Source: G963665495 sp963677785
Lineage (GTDB): Bacteria > Desulfobacterota > Desulfovibrionia > Desulfovibrionales > Desulfovibrionaceae
Assembly: GCA_963677785.2 (NCBI GenBank)
Contig: CAXXDH010000002.1
Coordinates: 558,001 to 622,000, forward strand
Direction: 5' to 3'
Length of the DNA stretch: 64,000 bases
Each line of letters begins with the position of its first letter. The first letter of the stretch is position 1. Shown in pieces: positions 8,481 to 17,136 of the stretch. A program made the position numbers and the translations under genes. The notes beneath the pieces were generated by a model, which saw only the letters and a list, made by a program, of their open reading frames with translations, ran no database searches and was not told the origin of the DNA.

Positions 8481-9851
8481 CTATTCGATCCAGGTGCCTT
8501 TTGCATAACGGAAGATCTCCGTCACATTGGTGCTTTTCTGTACGCGATAGGACCCGTTGACGGCTGCTTCAGGGGAATCTCCCTGGGATTCGTATATTTT
8601 TTCCGAATACTTCATAAAGCCGACAAAGGGCGTATGATCATATTTTGATTGTTTTATTTTCAGATTAACGGACATTTTGTCGAGTTCGGTATATCTGGCT
8701 TTGTATTTGCCGCTTTCTTTGACTATTTCCGGATTCCCGGGAGTATGGAGATAACTGCGGTTGATTTTGGTGATGAAATCCGCTGCGAAATTTTTAAATT
8801 TATTTTTGGCTTCCGTCAGCTTGGCCATATCCGGCCCCTCAGCCGTTGTAGGTATAAATTCAACGTTCTTTTCATGGATATTGGCCGTACGGGCGAATAA
8901 TTTCTTTTTTGGCGCCTTAGCTGCAAGCCTTGCTTTTTCTTTGGCAGCTTCACGCTTGCGCGCTTCTTCTCGAGCCTTTTCCAGCCGTGCTCTTTCCGCG
9001 GTCTGTTGGGCTTCTTCGGCTGCCTTTTTTGCCTCTTCAGCTGCTTGTTGAGCCTCCTCCGCCGCTTTTTTCGCTTCGATATCTTCTTCCGCCTGCTTTT
9101 CGGCGATCTCAGGAGTCTCGATGCCAAAGGAGGAGCTTAGCTTGGAAGGCTTTTTTTCTTGTGTTTTTGTCTTTTCCGCAGCTTCCTTTTCCACGGCTTC
9201 AGGGATGGCCGGTTTGGCTGATTCCTGCTCAGGAGCTTCTTTGGCAACCTGCAGCTGCTCAATGCCGAAGGAGCTTTCCACAGTGGCTTCAGTTTCAGGT
9301 ACTTGGGGGGTTGCCGGATAATTGGGGGACTTGGCGGTATCGGCAGTCAGGGTTTGAGGGAGTTCAAAACCGGGAGTCGCTTCAAGCGTCGGTTGTTCAG
9401 GAGTCTCCACTTTTTCTTCCACTATTACGGTTTCTTCAACCGTGGTGGTCGCGTTTCCCTCTCCCACGGTGACCGTCGTGGTTTCGGCAACATCAGTGGT
9501 TTCAGTCGCGCCCTCAGGTGCCGCAGCGGCTGGCTGTTCCAGCGCAGATTGTTCCTGTGATTGCGGGGGGGCGGAGATTTCTTCTTCTGCGGCGGGTGCT
9601 GCAGCCTGGGAGGCCTGCCCGGAAGAAGCCTGTTCCGTTGTTGCGTTTTGCGGAGCAGGGGACTGGGTGGGGGCGGTAGCTTCTTCCTGCTGTTCGGATT
9701 GTTCCGGAGCAGTTGAAGGGGCTTGTTCCTGTGCAGGTTGTTCGGTTTGAACGGCTTTTTCCGAACTTTTTTGTTCGGAGTCTTCGTTCGAAGAGCACCC
9801 GGCAAGGGGGCTGATAACGGCCAGCAAGAGTAAGAGCAGAAGAATTCTCAT
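8481..9851 (-). CDS. Large outer-envelope lipoprotein with disordered and coiled-coil regions
   Basis: 456 residues, start ATG 9851. Residues 1-18 are a lipoprotein signal ending in LAG-Cys19. Residues 20 to about 230 are Gln/Glu/Pro/Ala-rich and probably disordered. Two near-identical short blocks occur (SSFGIEQLQ and SSFGIETPE). About residues 255-320 are an Ala/Glu/Lys heptad region (EAKKAAEEAQQ) likely to form a long helix, and the last ~115 residues look folded. The layout recalls envelope-spanning proteins such as TolA, but no homology is claimed. It lies downstream of the VWA-OmpA gene on the same strand, beyond a strong terminator. Confidence 0.75.
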   Translation of the reverse strand: MRILLLLLLLAVISPLAGCSSNEDSEQKSSEKAVQTEQPAQEQAPSTAPEQSEQQEEATAPTQSPAPQNATTEQASSGQASQAAAPAAEEEISAPPQSQEQSALEQPAAAAPEGATETTDVAETTTVTVGEGNATTTVEETVIVEEKVETPEQPTLEATPGFELPQTLTADTAKSPNYPATPQVPETEATVESSFGIEQLQVAKEAPEQESAKPAIPEAVEKEAAEKTKTQEKKPSKLSSSFGIETPEIAEKQAEEDIEAKKAAEEAQQAAEEAKKAAEEAQQTAERARLEKAREEARKREAAKEKARLAAKAPKKKLFARTANIHEKNVEFIPTTAEGPDMAKLTEAKNKFKNFAADFITKINRSYLHTPGNPEIVKESGKYKARYTELDKMSVNLKIKQSKYDHTPFVGFMKYSEKIYESQGDSPEAAVNGSYRVQKSTNVTEIFRYAKGTWIE

Positions 9852-9977
9852 GGCGTGTTCCCGAGCTTCCAAACTTTGGAGGGTCTTGACCTTGAACAGG
9901 ATTCAAGGCTCGTATGCTTTTGTTTGAGATACGCTTATCTCATTGCAATTCTTCGTTAGAGAGAAAAAAGTGCCAAA

Positions 9978-10012
9978 TGAAAATCCCGGCGGCGCCGGAA
10001 GCGCCGCCGGGA
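9978..10012 (-). terminator. Strong intrinsic terminator after the VWA-OmpA gene
   Basis: A perfect 12-bp GC-rich stem (9984-9995 with 10001-10012) has a 5-nt loop and on the minus strand is followed by TTTTC. It begins 28 nt past the stop of the VWA-OmpA gene. Confidence 0.85.
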
Positions 10013-10040
10013 AGGAATGGCTGGTTATCCGCAGGTGAAA

Positions 10041-11075
10041 TTAGTCACCCTGTACGCGGATTTCAACGCGACGGTTGAGGGCGCGGCCTTCAGCAGTGGC
10101 GTTGTCGGCAACGGGGCGGAGCTTTCCGTAGCCGATGGTGTTCAGCTTGCAGGCGCTGGCGGCACCGTTTTTGAGCAGGTAGTCGTAGACGGACTGCGCA
10201 CGGCGTTCGGACAGCTTCTGGTTGTACTTGATGGAGCCGATGCTGTCAGTGTGACCTTCGATGAGGTAGCAGCATTCGTTCTCGTTGATGATGGTAACGG
10301 CTTCGTCCAGGAGAGGCTTCATGTCGTCACGGATGTTGTACTTGTTGAAGTCGAAATGAATGGTGCGGAAGCGGATCATTTCAGCTTCACAGGCAGGCAC
10401 GAGGTCGTAAGCGACACACTTGATGAAATCATCAATGGTGGTGCCGTTTTCGAGCATCAGAGTGCCGTCCACCAGCGGGCAGGAGCAGTTGCTCAGCGCA
10501 GCGATGGCATCCAGAACGGACTTGCCGTAAGCGTTGTCAGCAAAGGAAATGATGTGGAAGCAAACATTGGGGTAGCTGGCGTAGATGGCTTTGGCCTGCT
10601 CTACGGGATCGATACCCTGGTTCTGCTTGCCATCGGACAGCATGATGATAGCGGTTTTGCCGGACAGGGTGTCCAGAACGGGCCGCAGATCCATGATGCC
10701 GTAACCCATGGGGGTCTTGCGCTGGAAGATGCCGTAGTCGGTTTTGATCTGACCAACACCGGCAGCAACGGCAGCCTGGTCGTAAGGAGCAACAGCAGCC
10801 AGCTCGGCAAACGGAGCGAAGGTGTAAACACCAACGTTGTAGCTCAGGGCAGGCAGTTTTTCATTCAGGGCGTACATCAGGTTCTTGGACATGGCGATCT
10901 TTTTGGATGCATACGTAGCATGCCCCATAGCCATGGAACCGGAGTAGTCCTGGAAGAAAATGATGTTGTCAACCTTGGGGATCATCTTCATTTTCTTGGC
11001 CTGGGCAGGAATAGCCATGACCAGAACCATGAGGACGAGAACCGTCAACACAGTAAGTTTTTTTCCAAATCTCAT
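10041..11075 (-). CDS. Exported VWA-domain protein with C-terminal OmpA peptidoglycan-binding domain
   Basis: 344 residues. The signal peptide (1-26, ending AQA) is followed by a von Willebrand A domain with MIDAS motif Asp43-x-Ser45-x-Ser47 (DYSGS). The last ~120 residues are an OmpA-like domain (HFDFNKYNI, IEGHTDSIG, NRRVEIRV) that binds diaminopimelate in peptidoglycan. The start is ATG 11075, with GGAGG eight bases upstream. The protein would be a periplasmic or outer-membrane, metal-dependent adhesion or scaffold component anchored to the wall. It forms its own transcript with a strong terminator. The partner is unknown. Confidence 0.88.
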   Translation of the reverse strand: MRFGKKLTVLTVLVLMVLVMAIPAQAKKMKMIPKVDNIIFFQDYSGSMAMGHATYASKKIAMSKNLMYALNEKLPALSYNVGVYTFAPFAELAAVAPYDQAAVAAGVGQIKTDYGIFQRKTPMGYGIMDLRPVLDTLSGKTAIIMLSDGKQNQGIDPVEQAKAIYASYPNVCFHIISFADNAYGKSVLDAIAALSNCSCPLVDGTLMLENGTTIDDFIKCVAYDLVPACEAEMIRFRTIHFDFNKYNIRDDMKPLLDEAVTIINENECCYLIEGHTDSIGSIKYNQKLSERRAQSVYDYLLKNGAASACKLNTIGYGKLRPVADNATAEGRALNRRVEIRVQGD

Positions 11076-11335
11076 ACCAATACACCTCCACTCTTTTGTT
11101 ACCGGATAAGCACTCCGACCCGGACCACCCACTGTGATCCTAAGGCCTCTCCACATGCCCGAAACAAAGATTGTTTCCGAAGGTTAGTCCTGCGTTAGCT
11201 TATACCTTGCAGGTGTTTAATAAAAAAACACTAACCAAGACCCTAGCCTATGGCAAATTTTATAATCCCTTTTCAAAATGGAAGCAAGGAAAAATTAAAA
11301 AAAATTCATCTTTTCCCAAAAAATCCCCGAGTAGT

Positions 11336-12718
11336 TTACGGATCTGTTTGCTGTGCCAATAACGCTTCGCAAAGAGCTTCGTCCAGCGTGGGATGAGCGA
11401 ACATGATTTCTTCAGCTGTCGTACGTGCGGGCGCGAACGAAATCAACAACAGGGCCTGCATTACCAGGTTCATAACTCCGTGACCGACAGCGCAAACGCC
11501 TCGGAGCGTATTTTCCGACCAGACAGCTTTTACAAATCCCAATGACGAACCATGGGATTGTGTTATGGCGTTGGCGGCCAACGGCGCCTTGCTGACACGT
11601 ACGGCATGACCTGCGGCGGTAAGTTCTTCTGCGGTGGGGCCGACACGCATGGCCTCGCATGCGCCATATACGCAAAACGGAACCGGTCCCGGGTCGTAGG
11701 TGTTTTCCTGTACTCCGGCAGCATGCTTTGCCGCGTATTTTGCCTGGTGGGTGCCCGCGTGAGCCAGCAGGATCTGTCCGTTGCAATCTCCCACGGCGTA
11801 AATATCCGGGGTTGCGCGGAGCGTTTCGTCGGTGATGATCCAGCCGGGGCCTTTGGTCCGGATTCCAGCCTGCCCGAGGTTCAATTCCTCAATGCGCGGA
11901 CTACGGCCCACGGCCACCAGGGCTTTTTCCGCCTCCAACGTAGTTCCATCAGCGAAGGTCAGCAGAGCCCGGCCATTCGACGTGGCCAGCGCAGCTACCT
12001 TGGCCCCGGTATGCAAGCCCCATTTGCAACGCTTGAAATAGCTGGCCAGCGTTTTCCCTATTTCGGGATCTTCTCTGGGGGCGAGATGCTCCATGGCTTC
12101 CACGAGGTGTATCCGGGATCCCATTCGCGACCAGAATTCACCGAGTTCCAGTCCAATGGCTCCGCTTCCGACAACGATGAGGCTTTCCGGCACCGTATCA
12201 AGGTTGAGCAGGGACGTGGAGTCGTGAATTGCCAGGCCGTCGGGGCGCAGATCGGGCAGGACGGTGTTTTGCGATCCCACTGCCAGAATAAGCTTTTCGA
12301 ATTCAAGCTGGCTGCGTGCTGTTTCGCTGATAATTTCCAAGGTTTTGGGGCCGGCCAGGCGACCGCGTCCGGCAATCCTGGCAACGCCCGCCTTTTTCAG
12401 CGTGGCGGCAATAGCCTTTCTGTTGCCGGCAAGCACACGATCCTTGCGCGTTTGCAATGCGGCAAGATCCAGTTGGGGCGGAGCGTACTCTTTGGGCAGC
12501 AGCTTCAGTCGGGCCTGGGCTTCGAGTTCGGGAATCGCCGCGGTGGCGCCAAGAAAAAGTTTGGTCGGAATGCAACCGCGGTTGAGGCAGGTGCCCCCGA
12601 GGAGCTCTTTTTCGATAAGGATGGTTTTTTTTCCAAGGGCGGCGGCCTCAAGGGCGGCTGTGTAGCCTGCCGGACCGCCGCCCAATACGGCGATTTCTAC
12701 ACTATCATTACATGTCAT
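11336..12718 (-). CDS. lpdA: Dihydrolipoyl dehydrogenase (E3/L-protein)
   Basis: 460 residues. An N-terminal FAD motif (GGGPAGYTAA) is followed by the redox disulfide Cys44-x4-Cys49 (GGTCLNRGCIPTK). A second nucleotide motif (VVGSGAIGLELGEF) binds NAD, and the C-terminal dimerisation domain carries the HPTLDE active-site His-Glu. It reoxidises lipoyl-GcvH with NAD+. The start is ATG 12718, overlapping the end of gcvPB by 11 nt, so the two are translationally coupled. It is the last gene of the gcvH-gcvPA-gcvPB-lpd operon and is probably dedicated to glycine cleavage. Confidence 0.93.
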   Translation of the reverse strand: MTCNDSVEIAVLGGGPAGYTAALEAAALGKKTILIEKELLGGTCLNRGCIPTKLFLGATAAIPELEAQARLKLLPKEYAPPQLDLAALQTRKDRVLAGNRKAIAATLKKAGVARIAGRGRLAGPKTLEIISETARSQLEFEKLILAVGSQNTVLPDLRPDGLAIHDSTSLLNLDTVPESLIVVGSGAIGLELGEFWSRMGSRIHLVEAMEHLAPREDPEIGKTLASYFKRCKWGLHTGAKVAALATSNGRALLTFADGTTLEAEKALVAVGRSPRIEELNLGQAGIRTKGPGWIITDETLRATPDIYAVGDCNGQILLAHAGTHQAKYAAKHAAGVQENTYDPGPVPFCVYGACEAMRVGPTAEELTAAGHAVRVSKAPLAANAITQSHGSSLGFVKAVWSENTLRGVCAVGHGVMNLVMQALLLISFAPARTTAEEIMFAHPTLDEALCEALLAQQTDP

Positions 12719-14156
12719 CAGTAAGCACCATACAGCGTGCAGCTTTGGTTTCATCCAGCCTGCGTACCGGGGTGGTGACAGGAGCGGCATGCACTGCGGC
12801 CGGATCATTTTGTGCTTCCGCCAGGATGTCACGCACGTCCGCCACGAACGTGTCCAGTGTTTCCAGGCTTTCGGTTTCGGTGGGTTCAACCATCAGGCAT
12901 TCCTTTACGATCAATGGAAAGTAGATGGTTGGCGCATGATGCCCTTTGTCCAGCAGGGCTTTGGCAATGTCCAGCGCCCGGATACCCGATTTTTGGGCCT
13001 GGTCTTCAGCGGAGGCCACGAATTCATGCATACAGGTGCGGTTATAGGGAATTTCCAGGACGTCTTCCAGCCGTTTGCGCAGGTAATTGGCATTCAATAC
13101 GGCGTTTTCCGAGACGCGGACCAGGCCTTCACGTCCAAGGCGCAGAATGTAGGCGTAGGCCTTCAGCACCACGCCGAAATTGCCGTAGAAAGGCGCCATG
13201 TAGCCAATGGATTTTGGATGGTTGTAATCCAGAAAAAAACGGCCGTCCTCAAGTCTGGCAACGCGCGAGATGGGCAGGTACGGTTCGAGTTTTTCGCAGA
13301 CGCCCACCGGTCCGGCGCCGGGACCTCCGCCGCCATGGGGCGTTGCAAAGGTCTTGTGCAGGTTCAAATGTACCACGTCGAAGCCGACATCCCCGACGCG
13401 AAGCTTGCCCAGAATGGCGTTGAGATTGGCGCCGTCATAATACAGCAGAGCGTCTTTTTTATGGACCATATCCACAATGGTCTCAAGATTGTTTTCAAAC
13501 AGTCCCAGGGTGTTGGGGCAGGTCATCATCAGGGCCGCAGTGTCGTCGTCCAGGGCTTTTTCAAGAGCGACAGGGTCGATGACACCATTGGAGGAATCGA
13601 TGTTGACCACATTGAAACCGGCCAGGGTTGCCGAAGCCGGGTTGGTGCCGTGCGCCGAATCCGGGCAAATGATTTTGGTTTTGTTGTTGCCTTTATCCTT
13701 ATGATAGGCGGCAATAAGCATGGCGCCCGTGAGTTCGCCGTGCGCCCCGGCCATGGGGTGCAGGGTGAAGGCACTCATGCCCGTGATTTCACTGAGCAGC
13801 TGTTCGGTTTCGTAGATGACTTCCAGGGCTCCCTGGGTATAGTGTCCGGCGCCTTTGAGTTGCGCCATGAGCGGGTGCAGATCGGTGAATCCGGGAATGG
13901 CGGCCACGGCTTCCATGAACTTGGGGTTATATTTCATGGTACAGGAACCCAAAGGATAAAAATTGCCGTCAACGCCGAAGTTGAGCCGTGAGAGTTCGGT
14001 AAAATGGCGGACGACATCCAGTTCGCTCAGTTCCGGAAGTCCGGGTTTTTTGGCCCGCAGCAGTTCCTGGGGCAGGAGAACATCTGCCCGTGTGCCGGGT
14101 TCGGAAGGCAATGCCCCCGTACGGTTGGGTACGGATTTTTTGAAAACTGTTTTCAT
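12708..14156 (-). CDS. gcvPB: Glycine dehydrogenase (decarboxylating) subunit 2
   Basis: 482 residues. The C-terminal half of the split P-protein, a PLP enzyme that decarboxylates glycine and transfers aminomethyl to lipoyl-GcvH. The PLP lysine is Lys268 in LHKTFATPHGGGGPG, followed by the glycine-rich loop. The start is ATG 14156, whose ATGA overlaps the gcvPA stop by four bases, fitting one-to-one synthesis of the two subunits. Split gcvPA/gcvPB is usual in anaerobes and Firmicutes. Confidence 0.95.
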   Translation of the reverse strand: MKTVFKKSVPNRTGALPSEPGTRADVLLPQELLRAKKPGLPELSELDVVRHFTELSRLNFGVDGNFYPLGSCTMKYNPKFMEAVAAIPGFTDLHPLMAQLKGAGHYTQGALEVIYETEQLLSEITGMSAFTLHPMAGAHGELTGAMLIAAYHKDKGNNKTKIICPDSAHGTNPASATLAGFNVVNIDSSNGVIDPVALEKALDDDTAALMMTCPNTLGLFENNLETIVDMVHKKDALLYYDGANLNAILGKLRVGDVGFDVVHLNLHKTFATPHGGGGPGAGPVGVCEKLEPYLPISRVARLEDGRFFLDYNHPKSIGYMAPFYGNFGVVLKAYAYILRLGREGLVRVSENAVLNANYLRKRLEDVLEIPYNRTCMHEFVASAEDQAQKSGIRALDIAKALLDKGHHAPTIYFPLIVKECLMVEPTETESLETLDTFVADVRDILAEAQNDPAAVHAAPVTTPVRRLDETKAARCMVLTDDM

Positions 14157-15550
14157 AACATGCCTCCCAACATTTCGGCCATGATGCCGATATCTTCGAA
14201 ACTGTGTTTTTCCGTACAAGCCACGAGCAAAGCGTTTTCCATGCCCTTGTAATAACGCCCCAGGGGAAAGCCGGGCACAACACCGCGGGATGTGAGCCGG
14301 TCAATGACATCGTAGGCGTTCATCGGCAACCGTATGGCGAATTCGTTGCCGAAGATCGTATTATTCAGACGTTCTACGCCAGGCAGGGCGCAGAGTCTGT
14401 CCGCTGCGTAATGGGCTCGTTCTATGCTCAATTCGGCCGTACGTATGAGTCCTTCCGGACCGAGCAGACAGAGGCAGGCCAATGCCCGCAAGGCGCAGAG
14501 CGCCTGGTTGGAGCAGATGTTGGAAGTCGCCTTGGCGCGACGAATGTGCTGCTCGCGTGCCTGAAGCGTCAGCACATAGCCTTCCTTGAGTTCGCTTTGT
14601 GCAGGGCAGGTATTGTTTCCTTGTTTGGCTTGGTCCGGCTGTCCGTAGCTTTCGGGTGGCAGCTCGGTAGTCCGCCCGGCGATTCTGCCGGGAAGCTGGC
14701 GCACCAGGGCTTTGGTGCAGGTCATGATGCCGAGATACGGACCGCCGAAACTCAGCGGAAGCCCAAGGCTCTGGCCTTCCGCTACCGCTATGTCCGCGCC
14801 CATTTCTCCCGGTGTTTTCAAGATGGACTGGAGCACCGGATAAACCGAGAAGACTCCAAGGGCTCCTTGCTTCCGGGCATGTTCGAAAAGGTCACTGAAA
14901 TCAGCTATCGTACCGAAAAAATTTGGATTTTGTACAATAACCGCAGCGCATTCCGAATCAACAGCCTCAACAAGTTTCTCTTTGTCCGACACGCCGTTTT
15001 TATGCGGAACAGTGACCAGTTCGAGGTGCAGGTTGGAGGTGTAGGAATCAAGCATGACCCGGTGAATCGGGTTGACCGCCTCGCTGATGACCAGTTTTTT
15101 TCGTTTTGTTTTGCGTACAGCCATCATCATTGCCTCAAAGATGGCAGACCCTCCGTCATAGACGGAGGCATTGGCGCAATCCATTTCCAGGAGACGGCAG
15201 ACAGCGGTTTGATATTCGAAAATGGCCTGCAAGGTCCCTTGCGAGGCTTCCGGCTGATACGGTGTGTAGGCTGTGTAAAATTCTCCGCGGCTCAGCAAGC
15301 CGTCTATGGCTTTTGGAATATGGTGGTCATAGAAGCCGGCACCCAAAAAACTGATCAGATCGGTTTTATTTTTGGCAGCCAGTGATTCAATACGGTGGCA
15401 GACTTCCATTTCGCTCAATCCCGGTGCAAGATCGAAGCTTGTGGGGCGCATGCTTCCTGGGATATCCGCGAAAAGATTTTCCACGGAAGAAACGCCTACG
15501 ACATCAAGCATGGAACGAATTTGTTCTTCGGTATTTGGGACGAATGGCAT
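14153..15550 (-). CDS. gcvPA: Glycine dehydrogenase (decarboxylating) subunit 1
   Basis: 465 residues, the N-terminal half of the split P-protein. Family landmarks are FLGAGFYDHHIPKA, YTPYQPEASQGTLQ and EGQSLGLPLSFGGPYLG. It pairs with GcvPB to form the PLP site and accepts the lipoyl arm of GcvH. The start is ATG 15550, 92 nt after the gcvH stop, and the stop overlaps gcvPB by four bases. Length and motifs are normal and nothing appears broken. Confidence 0.95.
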   Translation of the reverse strand: MPFVPNTEEQIRSMLDVVGVSSVENLFADIPGSMRPTSFDLAPGLSEMEVCHRIESLAAKNKTDLISFLGAGFYDHHIPKAIDGLLSRGEFYTAYTPYQPEASQGTLQAIFEYQTAVCRLLEMDCANASVYDGGSAIFEAMMMAVRKTKRKKLVISEAVNPIHRVMLDSYTSNLHLELVTVPHKNGVSDKEKLVEAVDSECAAVIVQNPNFFGTIADFSDLFEHARKQGALGVFSVYPVLQSILKTPGEMGADIAVAEGQSLGLPLSFGGPYLGIMTCTKALVRQLPGRIAGRTTELPPESYGQPDQAKQGNNTCPAQSELKEGYVLTLQAREQHIRRAKATSNICSNQALCALRALACLCLLGPEGLIRTAELSIERAHYAADRLCALPGVERLNNTIFGNEFAIRLPMNAYDVIDRLTSRGVVPGFPLGRYYKGMENALLVACTEKHSFEDIGIMAEMLGGML

Positions 15551-15642
15551 TTTCGCAACCTTTTGAGGTGACAGTTTGAGCGCTGAACGCTTGTTTTGAA
15601 AAAATTACGCCAGGCCAGCCAGTGTATGCGTTTTATGATGTG

Positions 15643-16023
15643 TCAATGGGCTTCGGATTCGGTCAATTTTTTATATTCTTCAGCGTTAAGCAAGCCTTGG
15701 GGGTCCTGGCTCAAAGTGACCTTGATCATCCAGCCCTTCTCATAGGGTTCATCGTTGACCAATTCCGGGCTGTCTTCGAGCTCTTCATTTATTTCAAGGA
15801 CTTCTCCTGTTACAGGTGAATAGATCTCACTTGCGGCTTTGACTGATTCGACTGTGCCCATTTCCTGCCCCGCTTCGACAAGACTCCCAGGAGAGGGGAG
15901 TTCAATAAAAGTCAGATCGCCGAGTTGTTCCTGGGCAAAAAAAGTGATGCCGATAATAGCTATGTTATCCTCTATGCGGACCCATTCGTGCGATTCAGTA
16001 TACAGCAGTTCTTCTGGAATCAT
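15643..16023 (-). CDS. gcvH: Glycine cleavage system H protein
   Basis: 126 residues. A lipoyl carrier with the lipoylated lysine at Lys62 in TVESVKAASE, flanked by the usual hammerhead strands. The start is ATG 16023, with AAGGAGG about ten bases upstream; an upstream in-frame extension to 16152 is not credible. It heads the operon gcvH-gcvPA-gcvPB-lpd. No gcvT (aminomethyltransferase) is found anywhere in the window, so the T-protein must be encoded elsewhere. Confidence 0.95.
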   Translation of the reverse strand: MIPEELLYTESHEWVRIEDNIAIIGITFFAQEQLGDLTFIELPSPGSLVEAGQEMGTVESVKAASEIYSPVTGEVLEINEELEDSPELVNDEPYEKGWMIKVTLSQDPQGLLNAEEYKKLTESEAH

Positions 16024-16058
16024 GAACTTTTTGCCTCCTTGTTCAAATGGAATTGTTA

Positions 16059-16113
16059 TGACAGTAAAATCGAGTACTGTGTCATCAATACGGCCCAATG
16101 CCATACTTGTCAA
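16059..16113 (-). promoter_or_regulatory. Predicted promoter and overlapping inverted repeat for the gcv operon
   Basis: On the minus strand TTGACA (16108-16113) and TATTGA (16085-16090) are 17 nt apart. Directly downstream, over the expected start point, lies the imperfect inverted repeat TGACAGTA-N8-TACTGT-G-TCA (16059-16084), placed like an operator or a leader hairpin. I saw no glycine-riboswitch core here. Confidence 0.5.
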
Positions 16114-16249
16114 AAGCAGGAGCGATTGTGGGAGAAAAAAATGGGCGGACACAGACGACAGCCCCTAAGACATGCGTATATTAATGACTGAAGCCGAAAA
16201 AACGGGCAGGATTGACGGACTATGGCCACTTCGAGGCTGTAGAAAAAGC

Positions 16250-16289
16250 AATAAAAAAGCGCCAGTGGTGACAAGAAACGGCCTGGCGC
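16250..16289 (-). terminator. Intrinsic terminator for the receiver gene
   Basis: On the minus strand GCGCCAG (16283-16289) pairs with CTGGCGC (16259-16265) across a 17-nt loop, then six T residues. It lies about 30 nt past the stop of the response-regulator gene. Confidence 0.7.
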
Positions 16290-16316
16290 AATGGATGTTG
16301 CGTAAAGGGGGGATGA

Positions 16317-16715
16317 TTAAATATCGAGTCCCAGGGAGCGAATTTCTTCAATGAGAATTTGTTTACGAATAGGCTTGACAATATAAGAAGTGGCGTCTCC
16401 GAGAAAAAAAGCGTCATGTACTTCCTGCGAATCGTCAAGGCCGGTAATCATAATGACTTTGACTACCTTGTCGTTGGCTACTCCCGTTTCCTTTTCAATT
16501 TCTCTGATTTCACGCAAACATTGCTGGCCATCCATATTCGGCATGAGGATATCCATGGAGATCAGATCATAAGGATCATTTTCCTTAAGAGCAGTCTTGA
16601 AGGCTTCAACGCCTTCTTCGCCATCAACGGCAACATCGCATTCACCATATGGACGGAGAATTTTTTGCAACAGTTTTCGACTGTCAAAATCGTCGTCAAC
16701 AATAAGAAATTTCAT
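16317..16715 (-). CDS. Stand-alone receiver-domain response regulator (CheY-like)
   Basis: 132 residues and only a receiver domain. The acidic pocket is Asp7-Asp8-Asp9, the phosphoacceptor is Asp55 (ISMDILMPNMDG), and the switch residues are Thr91 and Lys114 (VKP). With no output domain it must act by binding a partner, as CheY or Spo0F do. No histidine kinase is adjacent. It is transcribed toward the gcv operon but has its own terminator, so the two are probably separate units. Confidence 0.92.
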   Translation of the reverse strand: MKFLIVDDDFDSRKLLQKILRPYGECDVAVDGEEGVEAFKTALKENDPYDLISMDILMPNMDGQQCLREIREIEKETGVANDKVVKVIMITGLDDSQEVHDAFFLGDATSYIVKPIRKQILIEEIRSLGLDI

Positions 16716-17136
16716 TCAGATAATCCTCCACATACCCAATTTTCAATGAAAGGCTACCAACGTTGTCCTGAACAATAGGCTCATGATTCGATGAAAAGGA
16801 CGTCAATACAGCTTGTGCGGTTTTGCTGACAAGCACTTATTGTTCAGTAATCTATTCTTATAAAAATTGCAAAGGGGTTCGGCTTGCATGCAGGGCGACC
16901 GCATCTTAATTGCCGAATACGGTCTTGAATGCGAAGTCTATGTCCCAAGAGGAAGCCAATTTTGCTTTTTTAAAATTCATCCCTTTAGGTTTATTAAGTT
17001 TTATGGGATTTAGCACCGTTTTTCTGATAGTTGCCAAGTTCTCAGGGGCGTGATCCAGTCTTTTCGAGTACTTCCGGGGTGAAAAGCTTGATGCTTGGGA
17101 TCAATGACTTCATAAGAAGTAAAATAACTTGATGGA
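16716..17136. other. Intergenic stretch with a nested inverted-repeat element
   Basis: No convincing gene. The perfect inverted repeat CTGAACAATA (16768-16777) / TATTGTTCAG (16838-16847) encloses a second hairpin GCTTGT (16811-16816) / ACAAGC (16829-16834), giving an ~80-nt element able to fold into a branched stem. Between 17010 and 17131 the minus strand has a protein-like open frame (HPGSTRKDWITPLRTW) cut by the IS110 end, possibly a gene remnant. Confidence 0.4.

Noticed and set aside
10017..11198. Plus-strand frame of 393 codons
   Set aside because: Antisense to the VWA-OmpA gene, whose signal peptide, MIDAS and OmpA motifs are unmistakable.
16024..16316. Possible glycine riboswitch upstream of gcvH
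   Set aside because: The conserved glycine-aptamer core was not found; only a promoter and a short inverted repeat are seen.
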